Made by a program: the position numbers and the translations under genes. DNA of 64,000 bases from Parietaria judaica (lineage: Eukaryota; Streptophyta; Magnoliopsida; Rosales; Urticaceae), in the NCBI GenBank assembly GCA_954871525.1, contig OX940868.1, positions 26,469,056-26,533,055 on the forward strand, given 5' to 3'. This document shows, in pieces, positions 35,164 to 47,341 of the stretch. The notes beneath the pieces were generated by a model. It searched no databases. It was not told the DNA's origin and was given only the letters and a program-made list of their open reading frames with translations. Position 1 is the stretch's first letter. Each line of letters starts with the position of its first letter.

Positions 35164-36546
35164 TCACACTTTTTTCTTCGCCATTGATAACAGCTTCTCA
35201 ACAAAGTCATCGACGTACGAATCCTCGAGTCCATCCCTGAGAAGGAACTCCCTCCACTTGGCGTGCCTCTCTTCCACCTGCTTCCCTGCCATGGCGGCTT
35301 CCACGGCCTCGCAGATCCCGCTCCTCGTGAACAGCCCCGTCTCTGTGTCCCTCGCGGCCTCGACGCCCACGCCAAGGTCGCCACCCATCACCCGCGCATT
35401 GATAATTTGGTCGCCGACGTTGGGCACCAGAACCAGCCTGCATTTGCTCACCAGCCCCTCGAGAAGCGACCCCGACCCACAGTGTGTCACGAAGCACCCC
35501 ACCGAGGCGTGCCGGAGTATAACACTCTGCGGGACCCATTCGCCGGTTACGATCCCCTGTCCCGACTCCCTCTCGCCAAACTCCTTTGGCAGAGCCACCT
35601 CGACCGTCTCGAACCCCAAGGGTGGCTTCAGCGCGATGAGGAATGGACGGCCCGTGCGCTTCACTCCGAGCACGAGCTCTGCGAATTGGTCTTTGCTCAG
35701 CACGCATTCACTCCCGAAGCAGCAGAAAACGACGGAGTTAGGGCTGAATCTTGATAAGCACTCGTCCCAAGCTGTGTCGGAAATGGTGGTTGCCGGCAGT
35801 TCAGGCAAGACCAGTCCCACGAAGAGAACTGGGCGTTGGAAAACCTGCTCAATATAGTCGCAGTAGGCTCCCTCCATCTCCCTCGTGGCCTTGAAAGCGA
35901 TCGCATCGCTGTCGTTCATGGAGATCACAATCCGCTCGGCAAACTCTCTCTTGGAGGCTCGGGCGAGCGCTCGGGCCTCGGCGGGGCTGAGCTTGATGGT
36001 GGACGAGGAAGGGAAGTTCGTGGGAGGGGCTAAGAGATCGGAGTCGGTGATTTCTCGATCGTGAATCAGCCTCTCCGGGGAGAGGAGGAACCCGACAGTG
36101 GCGGGGCTGATGGTGCAGTAGTGGACGGTGGTGATGTTTGGATCCACGAGGCGGGCCAAGGAGGGGAGCCAGTGGGCAAAGTCGAAGAAGACAATGTCGG
36201 GTTTGAGGGAGGCGAGGGCGACTTGGAGGTGGGGGCGGGTGAGGTCCATGGCGGTGAAGAGGAGGTGGTGCAGTGGGAAGGGGAGGTCGTTGGTGGTGGC
36301 GGCAGACCGAGGGAGGCCCGGGACAGAGGGGAGAGCGAGCTGGATGAACGTGATAAGGTCGGGGTGGTGGTTGAGGGGCGAGAGGCGAAGAAGGGTGTCC
36401 TCGGACGGGACGAAGAAGGAGACGCGGTGGCCGTGGCGGGCGGCCAGCTTGTTGGAGAGGTGGAGGAAGGAGGTGAGATGCCCCATGGCCAACCACGGGT
36501 ACATCACTACATGGACCTGCTTCTTCTTCTCCTCGTTCTTGCTCAT
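35164..36546 (-). CDS. UDP-glycosyltransferase, UGT79-like (flavonoid glycoside branch-forming type)
   Basis: An intronless 460-aa frame from ATG at 36546. An in-frame upstream ATG at 36663 would translate the CT-repeat leader into Arg-Glu repeats, so I reject that start. The N-terminal domain has VMYPWLAMGHLTSFLHLSNK with catalytic His23 in the GH position and FFDFAHWLPSLA in the acceptor half. The C-terminal PSPG box (residues 337-380) runs from WVPQSVILRHASVGCF through THCGSGSLLEGL to VPNVGDQ. HCGSGSLLE in place of HCGWNSTLE, and the family-like start, match UGT79 enzymes. Known family chemistry: adding a sugar (xylose, rhamnose or glucose) to the sugar of a flavonoid or anthocyanin glycoside. 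Donor and acceptor here are inference. Cytosolic, no signal peptide. Confidence 0.9.
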   Translation of the reverse strand: MSKNEEKKKQVHVVMYPWLAMGHLTSFLHLSNKLAARHGHRVSFFVPSEDTLLRLSPLNHHPDLITFIQLALPSVPGLPRSAATTNDLPFPLHHLLFTAMDLTRPHLQVALASLKPDIVFFDFAHWLPSLARLVDPNITTVHYCTISPATVGFLLSPERLIHDREITDSDLLAPPTNFPSSSTIKLSPAEARALARASKREFAERIVISMNDSDAIAFKATREMEGAYCDYIEQVFQRPVLFVGLVLPELPATTISDTAWDECLSRFSPNSVVFCCFGSECVLSKDQFAELVLGVKRTGRPFLIALKPPLGFETVEVALPKEFGERESGQGIVTGEWVPQSVILRHASVGCFVTHCGSGSLLEGLVSKCRLVLVPNVGDQIINARVMGGDLGVGVEAARDTETGLFTRSGICEAVEAAMAGKQVEERHAKWREFLLRDGLEDSYVDDFVEKLLSMAKKKV

Positions 36547-36550
36547 CTTT

Positions 36551-36569
36551 CTCTCTCTCTCTCTCTCTC
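36551..36569. repeat. (CT)n / (GA)n tract in the UGT leader
   Basis: A pure CT tract on the plus strand, five bases beyond the UGT start codon, so it lies in the 5' UTR as GA repeats. Similar CT/GA tracts precede the first and last genes of the window. Confidence 0.8.
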
Positions 36570-36840
36570 TCAAGTAATTCTCTGAGTTTATGTGAAGGCT
36601 ATCTCTTGCTGATATAGGTTGGAATGGAAAGACGTGAGAGAGTGGTAGTGTTGGGTAGCTCATTCACTTGCAAAGTGTTTTCGAGTTTTCTCTCTCCAGC
36701 ACTAATTAAAAGCCGAACAAATTTTTGTCATGTGTTTTAGTTTGTTTAACTTGGGTTGTTTTTAGTGTTCACTTTTTCTTCGTAAATTATAAATGGAGAA
36801 GATGAATATGTGTAGCAAAAGGCTTTCCTATTAGCCCTAA

Positions 36841-39434
36841 TCTATATATATATGGAGAGTTTTTAGAGTTTTTAGCATTGACATGGCACAGTGAGATCTA
36901 AACTAGCCTCATTCTCTAATTTTTTAGATCTTTTATTTCTTTAATTAGTTAATAATCAAAACTCCTTCCCACACACTACAATCACATGTGTTAATTAGTT
37001 AATAATCAAAACTCCTTCCCACACACTACAATCACGTACACATCATGTATGACATTAAGGAATAATTTAATGACCATTTATGTATTCAATTATCTTTTTA
37101 TCTTTTCCTAATTCCTTCCTTCACAATAAATGGTGAGTGAATATTTAGCATTTTAATACAAACATATAATTAGTCATTTCCGTTAGCCCTTTCATGTGCA
37201 TGAAAAATAAAAATTTAATGCAATAACTATTTCATTCATTAAAGAAGAACTTATGATGAGTGAATTTTCCAACGAATGATATGGTATATCAAGTGTTTCT
37301 AAAGAAACTATATATATATCAATATCATCACTTCTTTTTCTATGCCATGGCCCAAGCTTTCTCAACCCTCCACGAGTTGCCATGAAACAACAGACTATTC
37401 ATGTTTTATCTTTCTCTAATGACTCCTCTATCGGAGCATGCAATTCTCCAGACTCCAAAGAACGCGGAAACTCATCATCGACTCCTCTCCAAATCGACTT
37501 GACCACCTTGCACAACATTCTATTTCAATCACATCTCCGGTGAGTGTTCGGATGATATATAGTTTTTTATATAAACTTTGTAATTTTCGCGAGTTTGTGT
37601 TTTAAATCTATTTAAATTATTTTTTATTGTAATTTTGGTTTTCTCTCAGTCGTACATTGGTTAATATGTGTTTTATTCTTCTTTATACTATGTGTTATAT
37701 AATATAGTTTAATATAACATGCTTAAATACTTATTACATAACAAATACGCAGGAAATCATGGACTTCATGATATATATTCAAAATAGCTCCACAAAAGTT
37801 ATTATCAAGAGAAAATCTAGGTTGACCAAGAGGAGCACAATGGATTACTTCTTCATGTACATTATATTCTACAATTGTATGATTTGTCTGTATTGTTGTT
37901 TCACATTATTTTCAATTTGTTTACTCATATATTGTGTAAATTATTATTTTCTTTTTATTTTGTTATGCTTATGCATTCAAATACATGCAAATATAAGTAT
38001 ACACCACATGTTTTTTTTTTGTCTTTAATGATGAAGGCCTTTTTTCGTGTTTGTAATTGTAATTGTTATTTCGTGGATTTTTTTATTTTTTATTTTATTT
38101 TTATTTTTTCTGGTTATTTAAAATTTAAAAGAGCTGAGAATTCAAATTATTAAGGCCTGCAAAGGGATTTATATGTTTTGTATATGTAAATTTTGTGGTA
38201 GAAATATAACCGTGTGTACATTATTTAGGAACCGGGATTTTTAATAATAATTGTGTGTTCATAGAAGTAGCACATATAATATTCTTTAAAAAAAAATAAC
38301 ATTTTTTTAAAGCACATGTTCAAATGATGTATGATCGGTATCCCTCTAGCTAGTGGAAAAAAACTAAATAAAGCAAGCATAGACTTCATTACTTCTCTTC
38401 AAGGTGATCTATATTAACTTTACGGTAAAATAAAATTAGATGTATCCCTTTGCTACTTTGTAAGAATGCGAGAAGATAAACAATACTTTTTCTTCTTTTT
38501 TGTTGTTGAAAAAAACAATACTTTCTTAACTTGCTTTTAGTTGTTAACGATTTTTTTCTTTTACCATGTTTTCTCCTGTTTACTTAACCTATTTTGGCAG
38601 ATTAGTTTTTTGGGAGGGAAAAAAAAATTATTCCCTATTCTACAATTATAAAAAACAACAAAAAAAACACATATCATTTTTTATGACAGTTTTGCTCAAT
38701 AATAGATAAATTCAATAAGACAATAACAATAAAAAACCTAACAACTTTTTTTCTTCTTTTAACTTCTTGAACGTAAATTTGTAAGAAAAATAACTTAATA
38801 AGATTATCGTACTAATATTATTATTTATTCTAGCATATTTATTTTATGAATATTATGCAATATATAAACAATATAATTTATTTTTTTCATATTTCTATCC
38901 TTATTATCTTCAATTATTGTTGGGAATTTTTTTTACTGCCAATTTATTTTAAAATTTTCATATATATTCTTATATGTCATCAAAAATTGACATTAACATC
39001 ACCCAAAAATAGTAACGGTTAAGGTCGATGTGATATATATATATATATATACTCATAAATGCATACAATATAACTGGTAATTTTGCATGAGCTATTTAGT
39101 AACGAATATTTATAACAATATTTGTTTTTTTACATGATATTAAAGAAAACCAAAGGATGTTAAAAAAAAAAAGGAAAACCAAAGAAAAAAATATGCTATG
39201 TAACAAGTTAGGTCTCAACTCATCGAGCACCATGGTCATTTCTAGCGACATCTAGAGCATTTTCATGATTACAAGGATCTATTATCTCAATTCTTTATCT
39301 AATTCCATAAATCGAAAATTTGATAGTACTCGATCTTTATGAATTGGGATTTGGGGTTAGAAGTAAGGGTATCGATATACAAAATAAGGCTTAATCTTTT
39401 GAAACTGGCAAATTTGAACACATATATCTATATC

Positions 39435-39474
<40 letters not shown>

Positions 39475-40319
39475 TATATATATAAAATCAACTCGCACCA
39501 TAAACTTTGGTTCCCATTTGTGTAGATTTATAATAGAATCTCGCCATAAAATTCATTTCTTTCATAATACCACCATTTAATTAATTAGTAGGAAAAACAA
39601 TGAAAAAAATTACATATGGGGTGAGAGTTGAGGGTTTTAACGTTTCCGTCCAAATCTCTCTGTAGATAAGAAAAATTTATCAAGTATGACATGGCATAAG
39701 ACCATACTAAGACTACAAATTTCCTAATATTTTGAGATTTTTTAAAATTAAAAGTAAGTTTGATTAATGGTATTTATTTGGTGGCTTTTCATATCACCTT
39801 TTCATTTGTTACTTCAGTTCTTTTTATCCAACATTTATTAATAGCTGAATTGATTAATAGTTTTTTTATTTCCTCTTCATTTTGTTGTTCCAAAACCTTC
39901 AACGTCTTTTATGAAAAGAGAGGAAATGAATCGATCTATATTTTGTGCAAATCAATTTTACAAACCCTAATATATGTATATATTGATTATTTTTACATAA
40001 TATATTTAAGCTTAGATTTTAGAATTTGTCTTATAGTAAAAATTTAGTCAAATTTTGTGGAGAGATTTATTAATATGCCACCAATTGAGCAAACAAAATT
40101 TTTAAGGGTGATACATGTCACCAAGTTTGAGATAAAATAGAGGAAATAAGTATTCTTATAAAATGATCCGATATTTATCTTTACTAAGTTTCTTTCGATA
40201 ATTAAATATCAAATTTATAATATTTAAGTATAATACACGATATTTTAATGAGTTCAAAATATATATTTTCTAATTTTATAATCGGTAATTAATCGCTTCG
40301 CGCGGTGCCGTTCAGTAGT
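36841..40319 (+). mobile_element. Helitron-like non-autonomous element 2, in the UGT promoter region
   Basis: It starts TCTATATATATATGGAGAGT after an A and soon has TTGACATGGCACAG, as in element 1. It ends with AATCGCTTCGCGCGGTGCCG and TTCAGTAGT, nearly the same 3' terminal signal as element 1 (AATCGCTTTCGCGCGGTGC). Interior is AT-rich and non-coding, with (TA)n near 39430-39475. A 45-bp exact duplication lies at 36941-36985 and 36991-37035. The start is about 295 bp from the UGT start codon, so it probably supplies part of that promoter. The exact 3' base is uncertain. Confidence 0.58.
36941..37035. repeat. Exact 45-bp tandem duplication, period 50 bp
   Basis: The 45 bases starting TTAATTAGTTAATAATCAAA at 36941 recur without change at 36991, separated by five bases. 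It is a recent duplication near the 5' end of Helitron-like element 2. Confidence 0.9.
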
Positions 40320-40537
40320 CTCTATTGAGATTAAAGTTAAGCTTCCTCTTTCATTATCAACCTCTCTTAAATAGAGCTAGGAAAATTACAAACAAATGGG
40401 CCGGACCCGGAGCGACCTAATTAACAACCAAACCCTAAGCATTAATAAATATTTAAATAACATAATTAAATAACCGACTTAAATAAACCTAATTCCATAA
40501 TTAAACACTCTACTTAATCCTAAATGCTAGACATGTA

Positions 40538-43500
40538 TCACCGGTTTTCAGACCCTTGAATCCGGGATACGAGACCAGTTTCCTTGTTTTCCGTGAATAA
40601 TCTGCTGGGTCTAGCCAGAACGAAAGATGCATCAGGTTTTGTAGACATCAGTAGCTCTATGGCAATAACGCCTTCACCGGGCTGGCGGACCTTGAGACCA
40701 GGCTCAAGTAAACCTGCTCAAGAAAGCAGAAACCAAAAATATGGGTAAACGATTTCATCCATAAGCTCTGAACTTTAAATGTGCAATTTTCACCTCAAAC
40801 GCTTAAAAACTGACATTTTTCTTCCATTTTTACATGATAGTATATTTATACTGATTTTCAAATAGCTTAAAATATGACCGAAAAAGTCGGTTTTTTATTG
40901 AGAAATATCACAAGTTACAAGATCATAAGGAAAACTGCTAAAAAAGTAGAAACTGGGACAACATGACAAGTTCAAACGGAAATACGGAATGTCGCACAAA
41001 GCACATGAGGAACCAGCAGTTACCAGGAGAAAGCTTCCGACCACCGTATAACTCGATGGCTAACGGGTTTGCAGCCCATTGATTGACAGCCACACGGCTT
41101 GTCGGTTGGAATCCCACCAGCTTTCCCTCTAACGAGTATACCACCTGAATTGTACATTAAATTGAAATATGAATTTAATTCTCTTAAGAATTGTTTTTTT
41201 TTATTCCCTAATACCTTATATTATTATTACCGGGGAGCAGTTTTTTCATAAAAATAAAATAAAATTGGTATCATCGATGTATTTAGACTAATATATCGCC
41301 CATAGTAGTCCTTCAGTGTATGTAAGCATAATTCATTCCCAAAATTCACACTATAGTACATTACTCTAAAGATAATTTAATTTTAAAAATAAATAAATTT
41401 TATCAAGACATGCTAGGAATTTGTGTTAACAAGCAAAATAATATGTACCTAATTTTCTTTTCTCTTTCAACTGTGCAAATAGGGTATTTGTTTATTTTAG
41501 GAACTACTCCTAGGAAGTGCGATCAATGGTTATATAGCCTAAGGGTTAGGGTTTTGTTTTTTATGCTCTATTTTGTCTATCTTGCTAAGCATATCTTGGG
41601 AGAGCCGCTGGCCTTACTCTTGAAGAAAAGGTCGCTCTATTATTCGCTTCATAACCGTGATAAACGAGAAAAGGGGATTCACTGTGTCGATTCCCGTTGG
41701 TCTATTTAGTCTTGGAAATTGTGTGGTTCATATCAACTTATTTCACAAGTGAAAGTGTCCTAAATTTCTAAAGAATAATACCTGATAGCTAGCGATATCC
41801 AGAGCTAATGTCTTAATATCTGGATCGGTAATCTCTTTGCTGTCCGAATCATCTTCAACCACCTTCCTTAGGTAGTCTGGTAATATCCCAGTCCAGACGC
41901 CCATGTGGTTTTCCTTTGTTATATACCCGGACCAACCCAAGCCGTCCTTTACCGTTTTGACAGCTGCGATGCAAAATTCTTCCAACTGTACAAATAAGTA
42001 CAGAAGGTTTAGACTCTTAAAGTCGATACGATTTGGAAGAAAAAATATCGCAATAAGTTTGAGCCGTAAACAATTTCAATAGTAACTACTAAGTGCACAT
42101 ACCTCGTCATTATCAAGAGAGTGATGCACGTTATTTAAGGTTTCAGATGCCGGAAGAGAGATGTGTTCTCCAGCGTATTTCTGAGCCTTGTGACGTGGCA
42201 AACGAAGTTGACCAAATGCACTGATTGCGATGATAAAGATTCCACTAGCGACGGCGACAGACAGAATTTTCAACAAGAAAGAATTTCTCTGAAATGAAAG
42301 GAATCATTTCAATACATTGACGATGCATTTAGTATGAAGGCAATAGCGTCAAAAAAGTCCAAATGTGCACCTTTTTCGTAGGCAAATTACTAAAATTCCC
42401 AGCCACTTCATATGATAGCTCTTTGTTAGGCAATGTGTAAGGATCTTCATAATACATGTCTATTATGCCCGCCAATCCGACCTGTAAATTGGGTAAACCG
42501 GTTCATACGTGGGAAACCGAATAATCAGAATATCCACTAAATTCCTCATAAAAAATTAACTACTCAGTTTCATAATCATACTATACCGGTTTTCATAAAT
42601 AAATAACGAGTTTTGGTTTCCAAATTTCAAAACTGGATAACTAGTTCGGATTTCAAATGGCTGTTTCACACATATTTATCGTTTGAAAACGACTCCTTAA
42701 GAATATTTCATTGCCCATCAATTCATCAATATTAGAAATAAGGCCTAGAAAACACAATTAGAAGCCGTTATGAAGACAAGAGAAGAGTGTACCATTTGGG
42801 AGTTTGTCAAAAGAACTTCCCACACATTATCCGAGCATTTTCGCCATCCTTCAAACTTTATGCCCTTCAATCTGTCGCCATTGATTTGTATTTTGTAAGC
42901 TGGAATATGCACACTTGTCCAAGCAATAAATTGAGATCCACCGATCTTTTCCAATCTTGAGTGCGTCAATGGCGACCAACCCCCATACTTCATATTACTT
43001 CTCGGGGGCTTAAAACGTGCCTTCGTTGAATTAAAATCTTCGAAGAGGCTCTTTGCATGCTCAACCACGTCATCTTCAAACAATTTTGTTATGATAACCG
43101 AAGAATCTTTTGACTCAATCCTTCTTGGCTTTTGTAACCAACGGAATAAATTACTCGAACCATTCCCCAAATAGTTATCGAGGAAATTACGTTCAGTGCT
43201 CTGAAGAACAGAGACACAAACAGCTTCCGAAAGTGCAGACATTACTCTGTGATCATCCGAGGAGCTGAGTGTGAAAGACGTGGAGACCTGCTGATACGAA
43301 ATGCATAAGAGAACCGAACCCATCAGTATCATTGTGGCACCTGCAGAACAGAGATTACTTTTTATAGGCAGATTCCATCGTACAAAAAGGACTGTTCGAA
43401 GAGGAAAGATGGCGACTGACAAACCTCTCTCGGGTTTTGGAGATCCTCCATGTTCCTCTCGGCTCCAGGAGTGAACATGGCGAGTTCAAAGGTCCAAAGC

Positions 43501-44190
43501 TGTTGGATGACTACTTGTCTGAAAGTCATAGCGAGTATGTTCTTAAACGAAGAATCGAACATAGCGTCGTCATCTTCGAGGGACTTTCGCAGCTTTCTCG
43601 CCTTTTCTTTCACTTTCTTAGTGGGGAGAAACTGCAGGAAACAGAACAGCAATGTCATAAGCTTCTTCCAAATCTCCATTTTCTTACTATCCAAACACAA
43701 TGCGCAGACAATTGAGGCAAAATCTTCCCTACAAATAGGCTCACATTCGATTCCACAACCAAGACGCACAACAGTGCAGAGGAGAAGGGTTTACCAGGCG
43801 AGTGGAGACGGTGCTGCGCTCGTCGGCCGAGCCGGGAAAGACGGTCTCCACGACCATCGCCGCGGAGCCGGACTCGACGTGCTCATCGGCGGCGCGGCCG
43901 CCGTCGGCCGCGGCTGCCGTCAAGGCCTGATTGTAGTCGGCGGCTCCGAAGAGAACGAGCCTGGCGGCATCGTTCTCGAACGTTCTGACGCAGGGGAGGC
44001 TGTCCCCATCGGACTCCGCCACGTAGCGAAGAACCTCCTCCTGCTCCGGCGACGAGCTCGCACGGGCGATTCGGAAGCCTCCGACGAGCCTAACCGGAGA
44101 GAATCGGAAGGGGTCGCCGGAGGGTCGAGGCCGGCGATGAGGGAAGCGGAGGAGAGGGGGTTGAAGCGAGAGCGAAAGAGCGGAAGGCAT
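40538..44190 (-). CDS. Probable plastid-targeted membrane protein of unknown function, eight exons
   Basis: complement(join(40538..40713, 41024..41144, 41782..41985, 42103..42288, 42371..42481, 42793..43340, 43421..43631, 43795..44190)), 650 aa, closes in frame. The N-terminus is Ser/Arg/Pro-rich and poor in acidic residues (MPSALSLSLQPPLLRFPHRR), like a chloroplast transit peptide. Then come basic FLPTKKVKEKARKLRKS, a long soluble part (HRVMSALSEAV...FRWLQKPRR), VGLAGIIDMYYEDPYTLPNKELSYEVAG, one hydrophobic helix in exon 5 (LLKILSVAVASGIFIIAISAFG), and a conserved-looking C-terminal part with EEFCIAAVKTVKDGLGWSGY and PGEGVIAIELLMS. I recognise no named domain. The donor of exon 2 is ambiguous: only GTT T|GTCAGT restores frame with exon 3; GAG|GTTTGT does not. 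Confidence 0.75.
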
Positions 44191-45690
44191 TGATGCGTGA
44201 CTCCAAAATTATTCACTAGCTGAAGAACGACAACTTTATTAAGTTTTTTCACTTAATTTTAACAATTTTTTTTTTCTTAAAAATAATTTCCAAACCATGG
44301 TTAAGACTTAAGATAAGAAACCCCGAAAAGTTTTCGCGCCCTTCCTAGAGAAAGGCGGTTCGAAAACTCAAAGAAATCGCGGTAACTTGGTAAGTGCGCC
44401 GTAACAAATTTTTAGAAACGTAAGAGTTTTTATGATCTAACTTTCTCCGAAATTATAAGTTGTTATTTTTAATTTTTATAAAAAATAATAATTGTAATTC
44501 TATATCTATATCTATAATAAGTTACAAATATGAGTATTTATTTTATAGAAATTGTAATAAATGCCTATTTTGTGTAAAAGGTTTAAAAAAAATGTCCATC
44601 TTTGAGAGTAAAAAATACGCACGGTGGAGCATTTTTCTTAAACTTTTTACACAAAATAGACATTTTTTAAAATAACCCTTTATTTTAATATAAAATGCCC
44701 TACGGAAGAACTCATCATTGTGTCATTTTCAAACCAACTATAACTTATATAGTATAAATTTTATCAAACATGTAAATATCCATAGGTAAGTTGTTTCGAG
44801 AGAAGCTGTCGGCAGACTATTTACTTGTAAAATGGAGACTGCGATTCCTAATCGGTATCGGTAGTTGAATCCATAATCCAAACTAAAGTTTTAAATACCG
44901 ATATTAATATAAAACCACAACTTCCATTTAATTAGTGTGCTTATGAGTACCGAGTTTACTGATAAATTTTTTAAAAAAAAATAAAAAATTATGGCAACAG
45001 CTAGTAGGGTCGGCCATAACTCAATATATATTTTGTTACATCCTGACAAGGCCGGCCTTGACTCGATAGGAGCTTTAGGCGAAATTATTTTTGGAGCCCT
45101 CATTATATAGTAAGTATATTTTATCAAAATAAAATAATTTTATTCATTTTTTTTATAAAACGACATGTTAACAAATTATATTATTAGTTATAAATTAAGT
45201 TTTTAGATCTATAACAAATCTAGATTTTAGACTTAAATTATTTGACTTTTTTTTATAGAAAAGATTATACAAGTGACAAATAGAATAAAAGCAAGATAAA
45301 GAAAAATGAGTGCTAACTATATTAGTTTTCAATATTGAACATAGATAAATAATACTCTAAATTAAAAAAGTGTCGTATAATTAGTAAAACACTGGTTCAA
45401 CGAAGCTAAATATGATATTTCTTATTGTTAAGGTAACGTGATATTATATTAATAATACAATTATTTTCTAATTTAATTCAATAATAGGTGGTGAGTGGTG
45501 AATATACAAGTAAAGTTTTTAGGAACAGAAAACTGCTAATGGAGGAACAGAAAACTGCTAACCTTTCAATTTTCTAAAGATAATAATCATACAAAGGCAA
45601 CACGCATTTATAATTATAATCATGTACATCGTTTATTATAATCTTGTAAAGTTTGTCGTTGTTGAATAATTCTATAAGTCTATTTCCATA
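44191..45690. other. Intergenic with a fragment of a dispersed GGCCGGCC element
   Basis: No gene. At about 45005-45110 the phrases GGGTCGGCC, AGGCCGGCC, TTTAGGCGAAATT and GGAGCCCT resemble the more GC-rich element start at about 54288 (GGGTCGTGCCTAAG, CCCTAGGCGAGGAGAATTTT), suggesting two diverged copies of one repeat family. Confidence 0.45.
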
Positions 45691-45969
45691 CATCATTTCT
45701 ATGGAAGGGAAAATCAAGTTGCGGCGGATGTTCTAGTTCGTTCGGGTGTGGACACGAAAGATAATTTGTTTACTAATTTCAATCACATTCCTGATCCTAT
45801 AGCGTGTTTTCCAGATTAGATAAATGAAGTACCGGTTATATTAGACATGTTTAAGGTTTAGCTCGAGATTAGTTTTTATTTTTTAAGCATCTTTTATTTA
45901 TTTGCCGCGGTTTTTTTAGTTTAACTCTGTATCGGCTTATTTCCGAACAACTTTGATAAAAAAAAAATT
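45690..45969 (+). pseudogene. Remnant of a LINE: RNase H C-terminus, 3' UTR and A-tail
   Basis: From about 45696 one frame reads FYGRENQVAADVLVRSG and continues to a stop at 45817-45819. This matches the REGNQVADxLA end of plant LINE RNase H domains, with a small insertion before the Asp. About 140 bp of 3' UTR-like sequence follows, then an A run at about 45959-45967. Everything upstream of the last RNase H motif is missing. Confidence 0.7.
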
Positions 45970-46064
45970 ATCAGTAATACTAAAAACAAAACAACATTTC
46001 GATACAGAATGACGTGAAAGTTAACAAAACTACATAGTTTCTTTCCATAATACTAACTGATCTA

Positions 46065-46958
46065 TCAGACAACGGAAGCAGCTTCATCATCGTCAGCAGG
46101 CAAGCTTAAGTAGTCGCCGCCGCCGGCTTTCTCAATGTCCCGGCAATAAACGTACATCACCGCACTGGCGATAACGCTGAAGAGGTTAACCATCATAGTG
46201 TATAATGCTCCAAACAAGAATAGCAGCGCCAAATCGAAGATCAAACTGCACCACTCGGCTGCGGTGGAGGGATGACTCTCGCTGCTCAATCTGGCCGCGT
46301 CGAACTCGCTCGTGTTGTAGTTGCTCCACAAGAACGGTATATAGTAAAGCACGAACATCAAGTTCAGGCGCAGAGCGAGCCCTCTCTTTCCCTTGACAAG
46401 TGTCCTGCTCCGCTTCAACGACGCCAAACCCGAGCTCGACTCCGCGACGACAACAGCCGTGGCGAGACTCAAGTTCATCTGGAGATACAGCATAATGGAG
46501 AGGCATACGGCCGACACCAGTCCTGCGGCGACACACCCAGGCTGGAAGAGAGCGAAGAGAGCGAAGCCGAGAGTTACGTAGAGGAAAAGGGGCTGGACGG
46601 CGAGGGCAGTGCCGAGGAGCGGGACGTAGGAGCCGGCGATGGACTTGACGGCTTCTTTGAGCTTGACCGGCTCACCGTTGAAGCCATGGAGAACAGCGTA
46701 GGTGATCGAGGCGATGGCGCAGGGTGACAAGACGAGAGAGCCGAGGTAGTAAGCGAGGGAGAGGATGAATGCTGCCGGAGTTTTGTCTCCAAAGACGGAC
46801 TTGGCGATTAGTGGGTAGAGCACGACGGCAAGCGAGGAAGGGAAGAGGAAGAGGAAGGCAAGAGCGAGGAAGACGCGGCCTTGGGACTTGACGACTCGAT
46901 TTGTTTCGGAGAAAACGCTGCGTAGGTTTAATAGCTTTTGCTCCGAAGCGCCGTCCAT
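46065..46958 (-). CDS. Plant polytopic membrane protein, about six TM segments, function unknown
   Basis: An intronless 297-aa frame. It starts MDGASEQKLLNLRSVFSETN with a basic stretch, then hydrophobic segments at about residues 29-50 (VFLALAFLFLFPSSLAVVLY), 63-91, 111-135, 140-170, 195-212 and 235-270, ending in an acidic Gly/Asp/Glu tail. The architecture resembles the plant family with At1g31130 and At4g19950-type proteins, often labelled without firm evidence as polyadenylate-binding-protein-binding. I see no catalytic or transport motif. Its lack of introns and clean start suggest a real gene, but a role cannot be assigned. Confidence 0.8.
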   Translation of the reverse strand: MDGASEQKLLNLRSVFSETNRVVKSQGRVFLALAFLFLFPSSLAVVLYPLIAKSVFGDKTPAAFILSLAYYLGSLVLSPCAIASITYAVLHGFNGEPVKLKEAVKSIAGSYVPLLGTALAVQPLFLYVTLGFALFALFQPGCVAAGLVSAVCLSIMLYLQMNLSLATAVVVAESSSGLASLKRSRTLVKGKRGLALRLNLMFVLYYIPFLWSNYNTSEFDAARLSSESHPSTAAEWCSLIFDLALLFLFGALYTMMVNLFSVIASAVMYVYCRDIEKAGGGDYLSLPADDDEAASVV

Positions 46959-47341
46959 GGCTGATCGGATTCTTGTGAACTGTAAGAACGTTGGAAGACT
47001 TTTTAACGAGTTGATTAATGATGGTCGTCGTTGAACAGTCCAAGTCTAATGTTTGAATTTTGTAAGGATAATAATCAATCATTGAAAAACAATACGCGTT
47101 CATTATAATAGCAATATAAGATAGCTATTGTATCATCATCATCATCATCATGAAAATGACTAAATATTTTCTATCAGAGTGATGTGTAGATATTGAAGTT
47201 CCACAAGGACTTACATTATTTTCGAATCCCCAGTGATAAAAGGGACTACTTCAATGCCACAACAAGCTATTCACAATTGTCTCCTCAGCGCAAAAATGAG
47301 CTTTGAGTCTTCAGTTAGAAAAGGCCAAAATGCGGGGCCCA
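46959..47341. other. Upstream region of the membrane protein gene and 3' end of VOZ
   Basis: Contains an (ATC)n tract at about 47132-47150. No gene. Two minus-strand genes are arranged head to tail here, so this stretch is promoter of one and 3' UTR of the other. Confidence 0.6.

Noticed and set aside
35207..36585. Large open frames opposite or out of frame with the UGT gene
   Set aside because: GC-rich third positions of the UGT coding frame open the shadow frames; only the minus frame has the PSPG box.
36547..36663. Longer UGT start at 36663
   Set aside because: It would add 39 residues including Arg-Glu repeats from the leader CT tract, absent from UGT families.
37759..38153. Overlapping hydrophobic frames in Helitron-like element 2
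   Set aside because: T-rich composition makes membrane-like peptides by chance; no start context or conservation is visible.
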